Assembly (NCBI RefSeq): GCF_011078175.1
Contig: NZ_JAALCJ010000001.1
Span: 310,001-374,000 of the forward strand
Direction of reading: 5' to 3'
DNA: 64,000 nt
Source of the DNA: Enterobacter cloacae
Lineage (GTDB): Bacteria > Pseudomonadota > Gammaproteobacteria > Enterobacterales > Enterobacteriaceae
Shown here piece by piece: positions 8,477 through 19,001 of this stretch. A program made the translations under genes and the position numbers. Position 1 is the first letter of the stretch. Every line of letters begins with the position of its first letter. The notes below the pieces were generated by a model. The model was not told where the DNA came from, did no database searches, and saw only the letters and a list, made by a program, of their open reading frames with translations.

Positions 8477-9529
8477 TTATTGAGCAGGTTTTTTATTGAG
8501 CGTCTCTTTAAGCTGTCCAATTAACTCGCGACGGAAATCCCCCAGCCGCGGCTTATCGCCATCGATCCAGGGAAGTGGACGACAAACCTCCATCGCTTTG
8601 ATGCCCAGGCGTGCCGTCAGCAGACCGGCACCAATCCCCTGTGCCGCCCGCGCTGAGAGACGCGCCGCGAGATCCTGAGACATCCAGTCCATCCCGACCT
8701 CCCGCACCAGCTCGCTTGCCCCGGCGAAGGCGATATTCAGCAACACCAGTTTGAACAGGCGCAATCGGCTGTAATAGCCAAGCTCAATACCATACAGTCT
8801 GGCGATGCGGTTGATCAGACGCAGGTTGCGCCAGGCGATAAAGGCCATGTCCACCATCGCCAGCGGACTAACGGCGATCATCAGGGTAGATTCCGCCGCC
8901 GAGCGGCTAATCTCACGACGAGCCTGCGCATCCAGTACCGGCTGTACAATGTGCGCATAGAGCGTGACCACTTCCTGGTCATTTTGGGTTTCGTGGATCG
9001 CCGCATACCAGCGTTGAAGCGCCGGGTGAGAGTGATCTATCCCGGCCTGAGCCGCAAGCTTTTCACAAAAAGCACGCCCTTTTCCTGTGCCGTGACTGTG
9101 CAGCAGATCCCGCGCTTCATCGCGTTCGTGGGCACGCTGACGCAAACGCCAGAGGCGACGCCACTCGGTGACGACTGAACCAACGCCCGCACCAACAATC
9201 AACGCCCCGGCGGCACACCCCCCCAGAGCCACCCAGTCCTGCGTTTGCCAGGCATTGACGCCCCACTGCACGCCCTGACCGATTACGCTCACGCCAAAAA
9301 GGGCCAGCCCGGCGGTCACCATCTTGCGCCACAGGCTGCGTTTCGGGCGCAGTGCCGCATCAACAACCGCTTCCGCCGGCCCCTCTTCAGCCAACGGCTC
9401 GTCTGCCAGCACGGGAGCAAAGTTGTCGGCCTGCGGGCCGCTGAAGGTTTGCGCCGTTTTAAACGCCTCGTGCGGGGACTGCTCAAGCTGGCCGGTAAAG
9501 TCAATGCGTGGTTTTAACGGTTCCGTCAT
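8477..9529 (-). CDS. ycjF: UPF0283 inner-membrane protein YcjF
   Basis: 350-residue membrane protein of the UPF0283 family, function not established. Two adjacent hydrophobic segments lie around residues 70-120 ([17 protein letters not shown] and [19 protein letters not shown]) with a further one near 213-235, between polar N- and C-terminal parts. The gene overlaps ycjX by the ATGA arrangement, so the two are translated together. In Yersinia ycjXF belong to the phage-shock regulon, and in E. coli ycjX is a heat-shock gene, which suggests an envelope-stress role; the biochemical role is unknown. Confidence 0.93.
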   Translation of the reverse strand: MTEPLKPRIDFTGQLEQSPHEAFKTAQTFSGPQADNFAPVLADEPLAEEGPAEAVVDAALRPKRSLWRKMVTAGLALFGVSVIGQGVQWGVNAWQTQDWVALGGCAAGALIVGAGVGSVVTEWRRLWRLRQRAHERDEARDLLHSHGTGKGRAFCEKLAAQAGIDHSHPALQRWYAAIHETQNDQEVVTLYAHIVQPVLDAQARREISRSAAESTLMIAVSPLAMVDMAFIAWRNLRLINRIARLYGIELGYYSRLRLFKLVLLNIAFAGASELVREVGMDWMSQDLAARLSARAAQGIGAGLLTARLGIKAMEVCRPLPWIDGDKPRLGDFRRELIGQLKETLNKKPAQ

Positions 9530-10923
9530 CGCAATTTATCTCCAATTAAAAACTCCAGCGCGGCATCCAGACGGATATGCGGCAATGGCTGATCAACGTT
9601 CATCCTCTGCGGACGGAAGGCTTCGAACTGAAACCCCTGGCTTTGCCAGAAGGCCTGGCCCGGCAGACGCGCGGGAACTTCCCCCGGATAGACCGTGAGC
9701 GGCTCCCCGTCGCTGAGGCGGTTGCCCCGAAGGGCCGGAATTTTCTCGCCGTTAACGTCAATCAAACCGCTTTGCGTAGCCTGTACGGACGCCAGCCCCA
9801 GACAATCCATGCCGATCCCTTCGAAAGCCGCATTCTGCCAGGCATCCTGCACCAGCTGTTGCAGCAGGGAAACCATATTGGCGTGCTGATCGACCGTCAC
9901 ATGGTCGGCTTTTGTGGCGGCAAACAGCAGCTTATCGATGACCGGAGAGAACAAACGGCGAAACAGGGTACGCTGTCCGTAATGGAAACTCTGCATCAGC
10001 TGCGTCAGTGCCAGCCGCATATCATTGAACGCCTGCGGCCCGCTGTTGAGTGGTTGCAGGCAGTCCACCAGCACGATCTGGCGGTCAAAGCGTAAAAAGT
10101 GATTTTTATAAAAACCCTTAACCACCTTCTCGCAGTAATAGTTGTATCGCTCGCGGAGCATACCGGCGTTGGTGGTCTTGTCCGCCTGCGCCAGTTTCGA
10201 TTCGCCGATGCTGTCAACGTCCGGCCACGGGAAAAACTGGAGCGCGGGAGCTCCGGCTAAATCTCCCGGCAGAACAAAGCGGCCCGGCTGGATAAAATGC
10301 AGCCCCTCCTGCTTGCACTGATGCAGGTAATCCGTCCAGGCTCCGGCTATGACGGCCAGACGGTTTTCGTCCGCCGGTGCCAGTGGATCCAGCCCTTCGC
10401 AAAGCTGGCGCCATTTGGTCGCCCACTCTGCCCGCTGACCCTGCAACAGACCGGTCATCTGTCGGGACCAGCTAAGATAATCCTGCGCCAGCATCGGTAA
10501 ATCGAGCAGCCATTCTCCCGGATAATCCACAATTTCGAGATAGAGCGTGGACGTTTCTTTGAAGTGACGCATCAGGGATTCATTTGAACGGAAACGAAGC
10601 GCAAGACGGATTTCGCTCACGCCGCGCGTCGGGGTCGGCCAGGCGGGAGGCTCCCCATATAACTGCGCCAGACCTTCATCATAGGTGAAACGCGGGATGC
10701 CAAAATCACGTTGCGGCACGCGTTTCACCCCCAGCAACCGCTCCTCGCGCACTGCGCTAAGCAGTGGCAGGCGCGCCCCTGCATGCAGGTTCAACAGCTG
10801 ATTGACCATCGCCGTAATAAATGCCGTTTTACCGCTGCGGCTTAGTCCCGTCACGGCAAGACGCAGATGGCGATCAACGCCACGGTTCACCAGAGAACTG
10901 AATTCGTTTTTAAGTCGCTTCAT
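9526..10923 (-). CDS. ycjX: YcjX-family P-loop NTPase (DUF463), stress protein
   Basis: 465-residue protein of the DUF463 family, related to GTPases of the TRAFAC class. The P-loop GLSRSGKT is at 26-33, and a possible G3-like [11 protein letters not shown] comes later. No membrane segment is seen. The gene starts at the ATG at 10921-10923 and overlaps ycjF by four bases. A sigma32-like promoter (10974-11000) stands in the gap toward the divergent ycjW. Function is not settled; co-regulation with psp in Yersinia points to membrane-stress response. Confidence 0.94.
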   Translation of the reverse strand: MKRLKNEFSSLVNRGVDRHLRLAVTGLSRSGKTAFITAMVNQLLNLHAGARLPLLSAVREERLLGVKRVPQRDFGIPRFTYDEGLAQLYGEPPAWPTPTRGVSEIRLALRFRSNESLMRHFKETSTLYLEIVDYPGEWLLDLPMLAQDYLSWSRQMTGLLQGQRAEWATKWRQLCEGLDPLAPADENRLAVIAGAWTDYLHQCKQEGLHFIQPGRFVLPGDLAGAPALQFFPWPDVDSIGESKLAQADKTTNAGMLRERYNYYCEKVVKGFYKNHFLRFDRQIVLVDCLQPLNSGPQAFNDMRLALTQLMQSFHYGQRTLFRRLFSPVIDKLLFAATKADHVTVDQHANMVSLLQQLVQDAWQNAAFEGIGMDCLGLASVQATQSGLIDVNGEKIPALRGNRLSDGEPLTVYPGEVPARLPGQAFWQSQGFQFEAFRPQRMNVDQPLPHIRLDAALEFLIGDKLR

Positions 10924-10973
10924 CGCCGTCCTTCATTGCCTGGAACCCTGAAAAAGTCACTTCAGAATACAGT

Positions 10974-11000
10974 AAATTGGGGCAGATCGTTGATTATCAA
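10974..11000 (-). promoter_or_regulatory. Sigma32-like heat-shock promoter of ycjXF
   Basis: On the minus strand TTGATAA (10994-11000) is followed after 11 bases by CCCCAATTT (10974-10982), close to the sigma32 consensus CTTGAAA and CCCCATNT. It lies about 50 bases ahead of ycjX, and E. coli ycjX is a known sigma32 target, so the reading is plausible but unproven here. Confidence 0.5.
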
Positions 11001-11077
11001 TTCTTAATTATTGCTATTGCCGTTTTCTCTCCAGTAAGATGGGCGCAATTGCTGTCCGTTCGGAGTGAGTAAGGTGT

Positions 11078-12088
11078 ATGTCACCCACCATCTATGATAT
11101 TGCACGCGTTGCTGGCGTTTCGAAATCAACCGTGTCGCGAGTTCTGAATAAACAAACGAATATTTCTCCTGAAGCGCGCGAAAAGGTGCTGAAGGCGATA
11201 GATGAATTAAATTATCAACCTAATAAGCTTGCCCGCGCACTCACCTCTTCTGGCTTCGACGCCATAATGGTTATTTCGACCCGTTCAACCAAAACCACCG
11301 CAGGAAATCCTTTTTTTTCTGATGTACTGCATGCCATAACGGCAAAAGCAGAGGAGGAAGGGTTTGATGTTATTTTACAAACGTCGAAAAGCAGCGAAGA
11401 TGATCTGCAAAAATGCGTGGGTAAAATAAAGCAGAAGATGATTAAAGGGGTCATCATGCTAAGCTCGCCGGCGAACGAGTCTTTTTTCGCCACGCTGGAT
11501 GAATACGGTGTGCCCGTGGTCGTTATTGGTAAGGTGGAAGGCATTTACCAGAATATTTATTCTGTCGACACGGATAATTTTCGCGACAGCGCCCTGTTAA
11601 CAGACTCATTTATCAAACATGGCCGCACTAAAATTGCCTGCCTGCATGCCCCGCTCGATTATCACGTGTCGATCGATCGCCTTGCGGGTTTTAAATCGAG
11701 CCTCGAGAAGCAGGGTATTGCGGTAAATCCGGACTGGGTTATCGATGGCGGATATACCCATGAAAGCGCGCTTCAGGCAGCCTGCCAGCTACTCTCCTCA
11801 GACAATCCGCCCGATGCGGTTTTTGCGACTGACAGTATGAAATTGCTGAGTCTGTATCGCGCCGCGGATGAGCTAAATCTGACGATCCCAGAACAGGTTG
11901 CAATGGCAGGATACAGCGATCCGATGCTATCTCTCATTTTAACCCCTGCGCCAGGCGGCTTTGATATCCCCACGAGAAAGCTGGGCGAAGAGAGCTGCAA
12001 TTTGTTGTTCAAGTGCATTGCGGGTAAATCTGCACCGCATAAAGTATTGGTTGAAACGCATTTTTCTGATGCGGCTTCGTTACGCTAA
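11078..12088 (+). CDS. ycjW: LacI-family regulator YcjW of the ycj sugar operon
   Basis: 336-residue LacI/GalR-type repressor. The N-terminal helix-turn-helix ([20 protein letters not shown]) and hinge helix (NKLARAL) are followed by a periplasmic-binding-like effector domain. The ATG at 11078 is seven bases after an AAGG. It is transcribed toward ompG and away from ycjX. E. coli YcjW controls the ycj cluster and has been linked to pspE. Here the likely targets are the two identical 14-bp operators at 24818-24831 and 14876-14889, since no other LacI-type regulator is in the window. The inducing sugar is unknown. Confidence 0.95.
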   Translation: MSPTIYDIARVAGVSKSTVSRVLNKQTNISPEAREKVLKAIDELNYQPNKLARALTSSGFDAIMVISTRSTKTTAGNPFFSDVLHAITAKAEEEGFDVILQTSKSSEDDLQKCVGKIKQKMIKGVIMLSSPANESFFATLDEYGVPVVVIGKVEGIYQNIYSVDTDNFRDSALLTDSFIKHGRTKIACLHAPLDYHVSIDRLAGFKSSLEKQGIAVNPDWVIDGGYTHESALQAACQLLSSDNPPDAVFATDSMKLLSLYRAADELNLTIPEQVAMAGYSDPMLSLILTPAPGGFDIPTRKLGEESCNLLFKCIAGKSAPHKVLVETHFSDAASLR

Positions 12089-12112
12089 AAACCAGGGGCA
12101 AGCGCCCCTGGT
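12086..12112. terminator. Terminator between ycjW and ompG
   Basis: ACCAGGGGC-AAGC-GCCCCTGGT forms a nine-base stem between the convergent 3' ends. The T-run follows on the minus strand (TTTTTA), so it best serves ompG; it may also stop ycjW. Confidence 0.8.
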
Positions 12113-12121
12113 AGCAGGTGA

Positions 12122-13036
12122 TCAGAACGCGTAATTCACGCCGACGCCCGCGTAGTGGAAGCGATCGCTCTCGCCTTCGTCATGGTTTTCCCATTCATAG
12201 GCATATTCCAGGGTCATGGATAAACCATTATTAAAATCATAGGCGTACAGCATACCCAGACGGTTGAAATCATGTCCATCACGCTCAGGATCGTCTTGCC
12301 AGTCCCAGTTTGACCAGCGATCGAGTCCCAGACGGGTATAAGGCGTTAACGTAGTCTGACCCAACGAAATCGGCAAATACGCGCGAATTTCCTGAGTAGA
12401 GAATTCACCGTTATCACGTGAACTGTCCATATTAAAACCGCGCTCTAAATAGTAATTAACTTTTGCAGAGACGGTTTCGTTAATTGTCCAGGTAAAACCG
12501 GTTTCAGTCTCGACGCGGCTGTCAGCATAACCGGTTTTTTCCAGATCGTTGGCAAATTGATACATGGCAAACCAGCCGCCGAAACGCCAGTCGTCGGTTA
12601 ATTTAATATCCCAGTCAGGCTGAACTTTATAACGCTGCATATTGGCACTGCCGTCTTTAGCACCGTGCTCATCCTTAAAGTGATAGCCATAATTACGGAA
12701 GCCACCGGTCAGGCCGAACGTAAAATCATCGGTGCCGATAAAGCGATAGCGTAATTCAAATTCCGGACGATCGAAATAGGTGCCTCGCGTCATGCTGCTG
12801 TAATCGACTGTTCCTTCCTGATACATAGCCAGCGAAAGAGTCCAGGCATCCCATGTAGCATTAAACCACACGGAAGGTTCATATAATCCATCTTTATCGT
12901 CGCCCTGACCTTCGACGTTTTCAATTTCATACATGGCACCAATATTAAATTCCCAGTGTTTAGCTGATTCTGTTGCTTGCGCGCAGCTCACTCCTGCGCA
13001 CAGAACGAGCGCAGCACTTCTTAGTAGAGTACTCAT
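12122..13036 (-). CDS. ompG: Monomeric outer-membrane porin OmpG
   Basis: 304-residue precursor with a signal peptide cleaved near CAQA-TE (residue 21), leaving about 283 residues, close to the 280 of mature E. coli OmpG. OmpG is a 14-stranded monomeric beta-barrel with a wide pore for mono- to oligosaccharides. Aromatic girdle residues alternate through the sequence and the C-terminal strand ends in Phe (VNYAF), the signature read by the BAM complex. The ATG is preceded by AAAGGA. It closes the ycj sugar gene block and is separated from ycjV by a terminator hairpin, so its expression may be partly independent. It probably passes the substrate of the YcjNOP transporter. Confidence 0.96.
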   Translation of the reverse strand: MSTLLRSAALVLCAGVSCAQATESAKHWEFNIGAMYEIENVEGQGDDKDGLYEPSVWFNATWDAWTLSLAMYQEGTVDYSSMTRGTYFDRPEFELRYRFIGTDDFTFGLTGGFRNYGYHFKDEHGAKDGSANMQRYKVQPDWDIKLTDDWRFGGWFAMYQFANDLEKTGYADSRVETETGFTWTINETVSAKVNYYLERGFNMDSSRDNGEFSTQEIRAYLPISLGQTTLTPYTRLGLDRWSNWDWQDDPERDGHDFNRLGMLYAYDFNNGLSMTLEYAYEWENHDEGESDRFHYAGVGVNYAF

Positions 13037-13063
13037 TAAAATATTCCTTTATAATTAACACAC

Positions 13064-13089
13064 AAAAAACCGGAAATTTTCATTTCCGG
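13064..13089 (-). terminator. Terminator between ycjV and ompG
   Basis: On the minus strand CCGGAAAT-GAAA-ATTTCCGG is followed by TTTTTT: an eight-base perfect stem with a good T-tract directly after the ycjV stop. It should end or attenuate the long ycjM-V transcript before ompG. Confidence 0.85.
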
Positions 13090-13101
13090 CGAACACCTTT
13101 C

Positions 13102-14184
13102 TCATCTAATAGCTGTTTCAGTATCAGCATCGAAGAAATGGCATTTATTCATATCGAACTGAATGCCGATATTATTTCCTGCAACGTAATCATCCGCCGC
13201 TCCTGCACGGACAACCAGTTCATGGCCACCTACGGTGGCATAAAGCATAAACTCAGCTCCGGTCAGCTCAGCAACGCTGATTTTCGCCGTGATGTTTTCA
13301 CCGTTGCGCTGTGGCGTGAGAATGTCTTCCGGACGGATCCCAAAGACGACCGCTCTACGCTGGTAGCCTTGCGCGTTCAGTACGGCGAGCTTGTCCTCCG
13401 GGATCTCCAGACGCAGCGTTTCTGTGACAAAGTAACGGTCATCGATCGCGCCACGAATGAAGTTCATCGCAGGTGAACCAATAAACCCTGCAACGAACAT
13501 ATTCGCCGGCTCGTTGTAGACCTGCTTCGGCGCGCCTACCTGCTGAATGATGCCGTCTTTTAAAATAACGATGCGGGTTGCCATCGTCATGGCTTCCGTC
13601 TGATCGTGCGTCACGTAAATCATGGTGGTATTAAGCTTCTGGTGCAGCTTGCTAATTTCAGCGCGCATCTGTACACGAAGCTTGGCATCAAGGTTAGATA
13701 AAGGCTCATCCATCAGGAAGACCCCCGCTTCACGCACTATCGCCCGGCCTAGCGCCACGCGCTGGCGCTGACCACCGGACAACGCACCAGGTTTACGCTG
13801 GAGATAGTCGCGCAAGCCCAGGATCTGTGCGGCCCAGTTAACGCGTTCTTCAATAACAGAGGCCGCGATTTTTTGCATTTTCAGGCCAAACGCCATGTTC
13901 TCGTAGACCGTCATATGCGGATAGAGCGCATAGTTCTGGAAGACCATCGCAATATCACGGGACTTGGCGGGAACATCATTCATGCAAACCCCGTCAATAA
14001 TCAGTTCACCCGAGCTGATCTCTTCAAGGCCGGCAATCATTCGCAGCGTCGTAGATTTTCCACAGCCCGATGGACCGACGAAGACAATAAATTCTTTGTC
14101 TTTAATTTCGAGATTGAAATCCTTAACCACGTGTACCTGGTTATCATAGATTTTCTGAATGTGTTTCAGAGACAGTTGAGCCAT
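13102..14184 (-). CDS. ycjV: ABC sugar transporter ATPase YcjV (intact)
   Basis: 360-residue MalK/UgpC-type ATPase, predicted to energise the YcjO-YcjP permease. Walker A GPSGCGKST is near residue 38, signature LSGGQRQR near 135, Walker B VFLMDEP and switch His in MIYVTHDQ follow, and the C-terminal TOBE-like domain (about 235-360) is complete. Two adjacent ATGs exist; the second (14182-14184) has better spacing to AAGGA and gives the usual start MAQLSL. In E. coli K-12 ycjV is annotated as disrupted; here it is a full reading frame with all ATPase motifs. Confidence 0.95.
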   Translation of the reverse strand: MAQLSLKHIQKIYDNQVHVVKDFNLEIKDKEFIVFVGPSGCGKSTTLRMIAGLEEISSGELIIDGVCMNDVPAKSRDIAMVFQNYALYPHMTVYENMAFGLKMQKIAASVIEERVNWAAQILGLRDYLQRKPGALSGGQRQRVALGRAIVREAGVFLMDEPLSNLDAKLRVQMRAEISKLHQKLNTTMIYVTHDQTEAMTMATRIVILKDGIIQQVGAPKQVYNEPANMFVAGFIGSPAMNFIRGAIDDRYFVTETLRLEIPEDKLAVLNAQGYQRRAVVFGIRPEDILTPQRNGENITAKISVAELTGAEFMLYATVGGHELVVRAGAADDYVAGNNIGIQFDMNKCHFFDADTETAIR

Positions 14185-14197
14185 CATTTATTCCTTA

Positions 14198-14863
14198 TCA
14201 AGACGCCCGGGATGCCCAGAACGCCGTCAGACGTTCCCAGGTCAGTTCCTGCGTTGAATGAAGTTGTAATCCCGCATGGTTCAGGCCAGGCCCAATCCCG
14301 ACCGACAGCATTCCTGCGGCGTTAATCGCATCTACCCCTGCGGCGGCATCTTCAATACCAATGGCCTCTTCAGGCCGCACGTTCAGTCCTTTACAGGCCG
14401 CAAGGAAAATTTCCGGGTCCGGCTTTGAGCGGCAAATGCGCGAAGCATCGGCGCAAAAATCGAAAGCCTGGTAAATACCCAACGCGTGCAAAATCCCAGG
14501 TGCGTTAAGCGATACGGATGCCAGTCCCGTTTTAACCTTCGCGGCGCGAATATCCGCCAGTACGTCACGAATTCCCGGAAGTAGCGAATCCTGCGTCAGT
14601 GTCGCCAGTGACTGGACGTAGAGCGCGTTTTTTTTCGTCGCCAGCGCCAGACGCTGCTCGTCACTGAACATCCCCTCTTTCCCGCCATGCTTCAGAATGC
14701 GCTGGAGGGAATCCATCCGGCTTATTCCCTTCAGCTGTTCGTTAAACACTTCGTTGAAGGTGATACCAATCTCTTCCGCGACGGCGCGCCAGGCCAGAAA
14801 ATGAAGGTGCGCGGTATCGGTGATCACCCCGTCCAGATCGAATACAACAGCGTTAAGCGTCAT
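14198..14863 (-). CDS. pgmB: Beta-phosphoglucomutase (YcjU homologue)
   Basis: 221-residue HAD-superfamily enzyme converting beta-D-glucose 1-phosphate to glucose 6-phosphate, the step that drains the product of the two sugar phosphorylases in this operon. Nucleophile Asp9 and acid-base Asp11 sit in [12 protein letters not shown]; the later motifs [14 protein letters not shown] and GIEDAAAG are present. The frame is open to 14920, but the ATG at 14861-14863 follows GGAGGGG and gives the start [12 protein letters not shown]. It overlaps the end of ycjT by 11 bases. A copy of the presumed YcjW operator lies 13 bases upstream, inside ycjT. Confidence 0.95.
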   Translation of the reverse strand: MTLNAVVFDLDGVITDTAHLHFLAWRAVAEEIGITFNEVFNEQLKGISRMDSLQRILKHGGKEGMFSDEQRLALATKKNALYVQSLATLTQDSLLPGIRDVLADIRAAKVKTGLASVSLNAPGILHALGIYQAFDFCADASRICRSKPDPEIFLAACKGLNVRPEEAIGIEDAAAGVDAINAAGMLSVGIGPGLNHAGLQLHSTQELTWERLTAFWASRAS

Positions 14864-17132
14864 AGCGCCCCTCCCTGGTAGCGGTCCCATTAACAGATAT
14901 AAAAAAGTCCTTGTGCTCAAAGACTTTTTGCCCAGAGACGTCCAACGTTTTGCCCCACAGCGTCAACGTGACTGGTGCGGTAGTTTCAATGGTTAACTGG
15001 TTACCTTCACAGGTAATATGCATTGTTGCGTTCCGCCACCGCAGCGGGAAGGCGAGTTTCTGCCAGTGGGCAGGCAGTTTTGGCGCAAGATGCAGCTCCC
15101 CTTCGCTAATGTGCAGACCAGCAAATCCCTGAATGGCACCCAACCAGATCGCACCGGTAGCCGCGGCATGTATGCCGTCATCGCTGCTGTGCGGATCGTC
15201 CCCCAGGTCGATGGAGATACCGTCACGCCAGAAGGCATACGCCCCCTCGGTGTCACCGCAGCGCGCGAGCACAATGCCGTGAATGGCTTTGCTCAGGGAT
15301 GAATCATGGATAGTGCGTGGCTCATAGAACGCCAGGTTGGCGGCACATTGCTCCGGCGTGAACCGTTCCGGCAGCAGGTAGTTGAGCATCACCACATCGG
15401 CCTGCTTCAGGATCTGCATCTCGTTCACTTCCGCACGGGAGTAATCAAGCAGTATGGTTTGCTTACCCGCTTTGGCTTTATAGCAGCTCAGATCGATGGC
15501 CGGTTTTGTCATAAAGGTATCATCCTGCGGGATCACACCCCCTGCATCGGCCTCCGGTAACCACAAACGCGCCAGAAACTTCTCGGCATTTTCCATAAAA
15601 CGCGCATCGTCACGTCCAAACATCGCCATAAACTGCCGCGCACAGGCAACGTTGTGCCAGGCCAGATAGTTGGTGTAGGCATTGTTGTTGACATGTTCGG
15701 TGTATTCATCCGGTCCGATCACGTCATGGATCTCAAGACGACCATTAATTTCCGTCGCGCGTCCCATCCAGAACGAAGCGGTTTCCATCAGTAGCGTCAG
15801 GCCCTCATTGCGCATAAAGGCGTCGTCATGTGTTGCCTGCCAGTAAGCGATAACGGCCCAGGCGATATCAGCCACGATGTGGTGTTCAGCGAGTGCGGAG
15901 GCGACCTTCTGGCGTACCCCGGTACGGATGTTAATTGCGGCGAATTCTGGCGTCTCTTCGTGTCCGCTGGCGGCGCTTTCCCACGGGAACAACGCGCCAG
16001 GCCAACCGTTACGGCGTGCTTTTTCGCGCGCGCCAGAAAGGTTCAGCCAGCGATAGCGCAGCAGGCCGCGGGCAATCTGTGGACGGGTAAACAGATGGAA
16101 CGGCAGCAGGAAAATTTCAGTATCCCAGAAGACGTGCCCTTTGTACCCTTCCCCCGTCAGCCCTTTCGCGGCAATGCTGCTTCTTTCGCTATGGGCTGGC
16201 GTCATCGTCGTCAGGTGCCATACGGCATAATCCAGCGCCAGCTGATCCTGCTGTTCTGCGGAAGTCACTTCCACCCGAGCGTCACGCCATACCGCTTTCC
16301 AGGCATACGCTGAGCTATCAAGCAACGAATCGTAGCCTCTTGCCGCGCAGACTTTGAGATCGGCCAGCGCGTTACGGGCGAAAGACTCCTGGGAGAGCGC
16401 TTTATCGCTGCGATGCGTTAACCAGACGATCTTTTCTAGCGTGACAGTGTCACCTTGAGTAATGGTCAGAGAATGATGAACGCTGAGGCGACGATTTTTA
16501 GCGGTGAAACAGCTGTCGCTCTTAGCGGAGAGCTGACAAAACGCCGAAACAACAATTTCAGACGCCCGGTCCTGCGTTTCATAGACACCCTGCATGTAAT
16601 GCTGGTCAAAGACCCTGACCGAAATTTCATCCAGATGCTGTCTGCCGCTGTTCGTTTGCGTTGCATCAATGCCGGTTTTCAGCACGACCTGAGCGGAGCC
16701 ATCAAGCGGTGTCACCGAGAGCTGCATTGCCACCAAGGGCAGTTGGTCAAGCGAAACAAAACGACGGCTCTCGAGGCGATAGCGTTTTCCGTCCGGTGAA
16801 CGCCAGACAACGTTACGATGCAGTTCGCCGTTAGCAAAGGCCAGCTCGCGTTGCCACTCAAGAATTTCGCCTGAAAGGAGCGTGAAATTGACACCGTCCA
16901 GCTCAATATCAATCCCGGTGACGTCCGGCAGATTGATCAGCTCCGTGGTTTCGTTGCGTCCCGCGCGATGATACAGCCCCGCCAGATACATCCCTCTGGT
17001 CTGTTGGGTGTAATCTTCTTCATGCGTGGCGCGAATGCCCATGTAGCCATTGCCGCAGGCCATAATGGACGCGTACTTATTCAGGCTATGCGGGCAAAAG
17101 CCCGGATCGGTTAATACAGACTGGTTCAGCAT
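14853..17132 (-). CDS. ycjT: Family 65 glycoside phosphorylase, kojibiose phosphorylase type
   Basis: 759-residue GH65 enzyme. E. coli YcjT phosphorolyses kojibiose (2-O-alpha-glucosylglucose) to beta-glucose 1-phosphate and glucose. Domains follow the family: N-terminal beta-sandwich (about 1-250), helical linker, (alpha/alpha)6 barrel, and a C-terminal beta-sheet domain. The catalytic acid Glu is in [36 protein letters not shown] and KQADVVML are further family motifs. The ATG at 17130-17132 overlaps the ycjS stop by seven bases, and the 3' end overlaps pgmB. The exact disaccharide in this organism may differ from kojibiose. Confidence 0.93.
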   Translation of the reverse strand: MLNQSVLTDPGFCPHSLNKYASIMACGNGYMGIRATHEEDYTQQTRGMYLAGLYHRAGRNETTELINLPDVTGIDIELDGVNFTLLSGEILEWQRELAFANGELHRNVVWRSPDGKRYRLESRRFVSLDQLPLVAMQLSVTPLDGSAQVVLKTGIDATQTNSGRQHLDEISVRVFDQHYMQGVYETQDRASEIVVSAFCQLSAKSDSCFTAKNRRLSVHHSLTITQGDTVTLEKIVWLTHRSDKALSQESFARNALADLKVCAARGYDSLLDSSAYAWKAVWRDARVEVTSAEQQDQLALDYAVWHLTTMTPAHSERSSIAAKGLTGEGYKGHVFWDTEIFLLPFHLFTRPQIARGLLRYRWLNLSGAREKARRNGWPGALFPWESAASGHEETPEFAAINIRTGVRQKVASALAEHHIVADIAWAVIAYWQATHDDAFMRNEGLTLLMETASFWMGRATEINGRLEIHDVIGPDEYTEHVNNNAYTNYLAWHNVACARQFMAMFGRDDARFMENAEKFLARLWLPEADAGGVIPQDDTFMTKPAIDLSCYKAKAGKQTILLDYSRAEVNEMQILKQADVVMLNYLLPERFTPEQCAANLAFYEPRTIHDSSLSKAIHGIVLARCGDTEGAYAFWRDGISIDLGDDPHSSDDGIHAAATGAIWLGAIQGFAGLHISEGELHLAPKLPAHWQKLAFPLRWRNATMHITCEGNQLTIETTAPVTLTLWGKTLDVSGQKVFEHKDFFISVNGTATREGRYDA
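14876..14889. promoter_or_regulatory. Second copy of the LacI-type operator, inside the end of ycjT
   Basis: TGGTAGCGGTCCCA (plus strand) is identical over 14 bases to the site over the ycjM start. Read on the minus strand it is TGGGACCGCTACCA, an imperfect palindrome around a central CG, as LacI-family operators usually are. It is in the last codons of ycjT, just ahead of the pgmB ribosome binding site. A weak TATATC lies six bases upstream on the minus strand. Confidence 0.6.
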
Positions 17133-18181
17133 AACGTCACGCTTTCCCCTGTTTCCGCAGCTTCATATAACGCCGCGACTAATTGCTGGATCACCAGCCC
17201 CTGCTCCGCATCGGCAATCATGACCGGCTCGCCCATTACGTGGCGAACAAACGCATCCATACTGCGCTGATGTCGCCGATCGTCAGCATCTTCACGCTGG
17301 GTCAGCGTCTGTAAAACACCGGCTTCGTCGTTATAAATGTGTGCCGGAAACAGCGTTGCACCTGCCTTCTCACCGCAGAAAGAGACGTTCATGATCGACT
17401 GCTCGCGGATATTGAGCGCAAAGGAGGTGTCCAGACGCAGAATGCCACCGTTACAGAACTCAATCGTGCCAAACAGAGCATCTTCCACGGTAAACTGCGC
17501 AGGATCCCATTCGCCAAACTGGCCGGTGTGTTTCCGGTTCCCCAGTCTCTGGAAGCTGTGCGCGGTTACCCGTTTTACGGCCGGGAAGCCCAACACGTAC
17601 ATCGCAGCATCCAGCATATGAATGCCGATATCGATCAGGGGCCCGCCGCCCTGGAGTGATTTATTGGTGAAAACGCCCCACCCCGGCACACCGCAGCGCC
17701 GCAGCGCCTGTGCCGAGGTAAAGTAAACTTCGCCGAGCGTGCCGTTCAACACCGCATCACGCAGCAACTGGGTATCCAGGGCAAAGCGATGGTGAAAATC
17801 ATACGCGAGGACTTTTCCAGCCTTACGCGCCGCAATGCGCATCTGGTCGGCCTGTTCCGGCGTCATCGCCGGCGGCTTTTCACACATCACATGACAACCC
17901 GCTTCGAGGGCCGCCATGACGTGTTCAAAATGGAACCGATTAGGCGAACAGACGCTCACCACATCCGGTTTTACTTCCTGCAACATCTCGTGAGCGTCCT
18001 GCCATGCTGATGAAATAGCATAACGTTCCGCGAACGCCTGTGCCTGTTCAAGGCGGCTGTCCATGACAGCCACCATTTGAACATCACTGCGCGTGGCGTA
18101 ATACGAGGCATGCACTTTGTCTGCAACCTGCCCGGCGCCAATGATGGCGATGCGCAGAGGCAAAGATGTAGAAGCACTCAT
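17126..18181 (-). CDS. ycjS: Oxidoreductase YcjS (3-keto-glucoside reductase type)
   Basis: About 351 residues, Gfo/Idh/MocA family NAD(P)-dependent dehydrogenase. In E. coli YcjS reduces 3-keto-glucosides to glucosides, the last step of guloside-to-glucoside conversion. The N-terminal Rossmann motif IIGAGQVADKVH and the family signature HVMCEKPPAMTPEQ are visible, with the catalytic region GGGPLIDIGIHMLD later. The frame is open to 18202; I chose the ATG at 18179-18181 (MSASTS) because AAGGA lies 11 bases upstream and the length matches E. coli. An ATG at 18191-18193 is possible but has no space for a ribosome binding site. Confidence 0.92.
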   Translation of the reverse strand: MSASTSLPLRIAIIGAGQVADKVHASYYATRSDVQMVAVMDSRLEQAQAFAERYAISSAWQDAHEMLQEVKPDVVSVCSPNRFHFEHVMAALEAGCHVMCEKPPAMTPEQADQMRIAARKAGKVLAYDFHHRFALDTQLLRDAVLNGTLGEVYFTSAQALRRCGVPGWGVFTNKSLQGGGPLIDIGIHMLDAAMYVLGFPAVKRVTAHSFQRLGNRKHTGQFGEWDPAQFTVEDALFGTIEFCNGGILRLDTSFALNIREQSIMNVSFCGEKAGATLFPAHIYNDEAGVLQTLTQREDADDRRHQRSMDAFVRHVMGEPVMIADAEQGLVIQQLVAALYEAAETGESVTLC

Positions 18182-18195
18182 CACGCTCGTCATCC

Positions 18196-18984
18196 TTAGC
18201 ATTCACGCAAGTAAGTGAGAGAGTCCTTATAGGCCTGAGCCGGATCGTCGGCACGCACCCGGCACTCGTACACGACGTAACCCTGATAATTATCGGCACG
18301 CAGCTGATCGAACAGGCTGGCGAAATCGAGGCTGCCGCTGCCCGGCTGATAGCGATGGTTATCAGCAATGTGCACATGACCCAGTAGGTCGCGGTTGTGA
18401 TGCAGCGCTTCCGTCAGCGAGTCTTCTTCAATGTTCATATGGTAGAAGTCACCGATGATCTGCACGTGCTTCAGATCGTTCTCTTCAATATAACGACGCG
18501 CGTCAGCCAGGGTATTGATCATATGATCCTGATAGCGGTTCAGCGGCTCGAGGTAGACGGTAGTCCCGGTACGTGCAGCAACCTCATCCAGCCAGCGCAG
18601 AGAGGCACTAACCGCTTTACGGTCGCCGTCGAGGCTACGTGGCGCGGTCATTGGCGGCAGACGGAAGGTAAACATTCCCCAGGCAGCTGGCACAATAATC
18701 CCCTTACCGCCCACTTCTGCCAGCGCTTCCAGAATGCGCTCAATTTGTTGTAAGCCGTTTAAACGGCGTTCTTCGATGAAGTCCCCGATCCAGCCATCGT
18801 ATCCGCCACATGCCGTCGTCACCGGCAGGCCGGTGGCTTTGATAGCCGCTTTCACCTCATCGAGGTTTTCCACCAGCAGTCGGCCATCAATTTCGTAACC
18901 ATCAAATCCCATCGCTTTGATGTATTCGAATTTTTCCATAATTGCGGTTGGGAAAAAGACCTGGTTTTGTGTTGCGATTTTCAT
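18196..18984 (-). CDS. ycjR: Sugar epimerase YcjR (3-dehydro-guloside 4-epimerase type)
   Basis: 262-residue TIM-barrel protein of the xylose isomerase-like/AP endonuclease 2 superfamily. E. coli YcjR epimerises 3-keto-gulosides at C4. Likely metal-binding residues are in YLEPLNRYQDHM (Glu), QIIGDFYHMN (Asp, His), LLGHVHIADNHR (His) and VVYECRV (Glu). Length equals the E. coli enzyme. It lies between ycjS and ycjQ, which supply the other two steps of the pathway. Confidence 0.94.
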   Translation of the reverse strand: MKIATQNQVFFPTAIMEKFEYIKAMGFDGYEIDGRLLVENLDEVKAAIKATGLPVTTACGGYDGWIGDFIEERRLNGLQQIERILEALAEVGGKGIIVPAAWGMFTFRLPPMTAPRSLDGDRKAVSASLRWLDEVAARTGTTVYLEPLNRYQDHMINTLADARRYIEENDLKHVQIIGDFYHMNIEEDSLTEALHHNRDLLGHVHIADNHRYQPGSGSLDFASLFDQLRADNYQGYVVYECRVRADDPAQAYKDSLTYLREC

Positions 18985-19001
18985 AATTTGCTGTCCTTAG
19001 C

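Noticed and set aside
11026..11045. A sigma54-like GG-N10-GC on the minus strand ahead of ycjX (CTGGAGAGAAAACGGCAA)
   Set aside because: Only the GG and GC match; the TGGCAC and TTGC boxes are otherwise absent, and the sigma32-like element is better.
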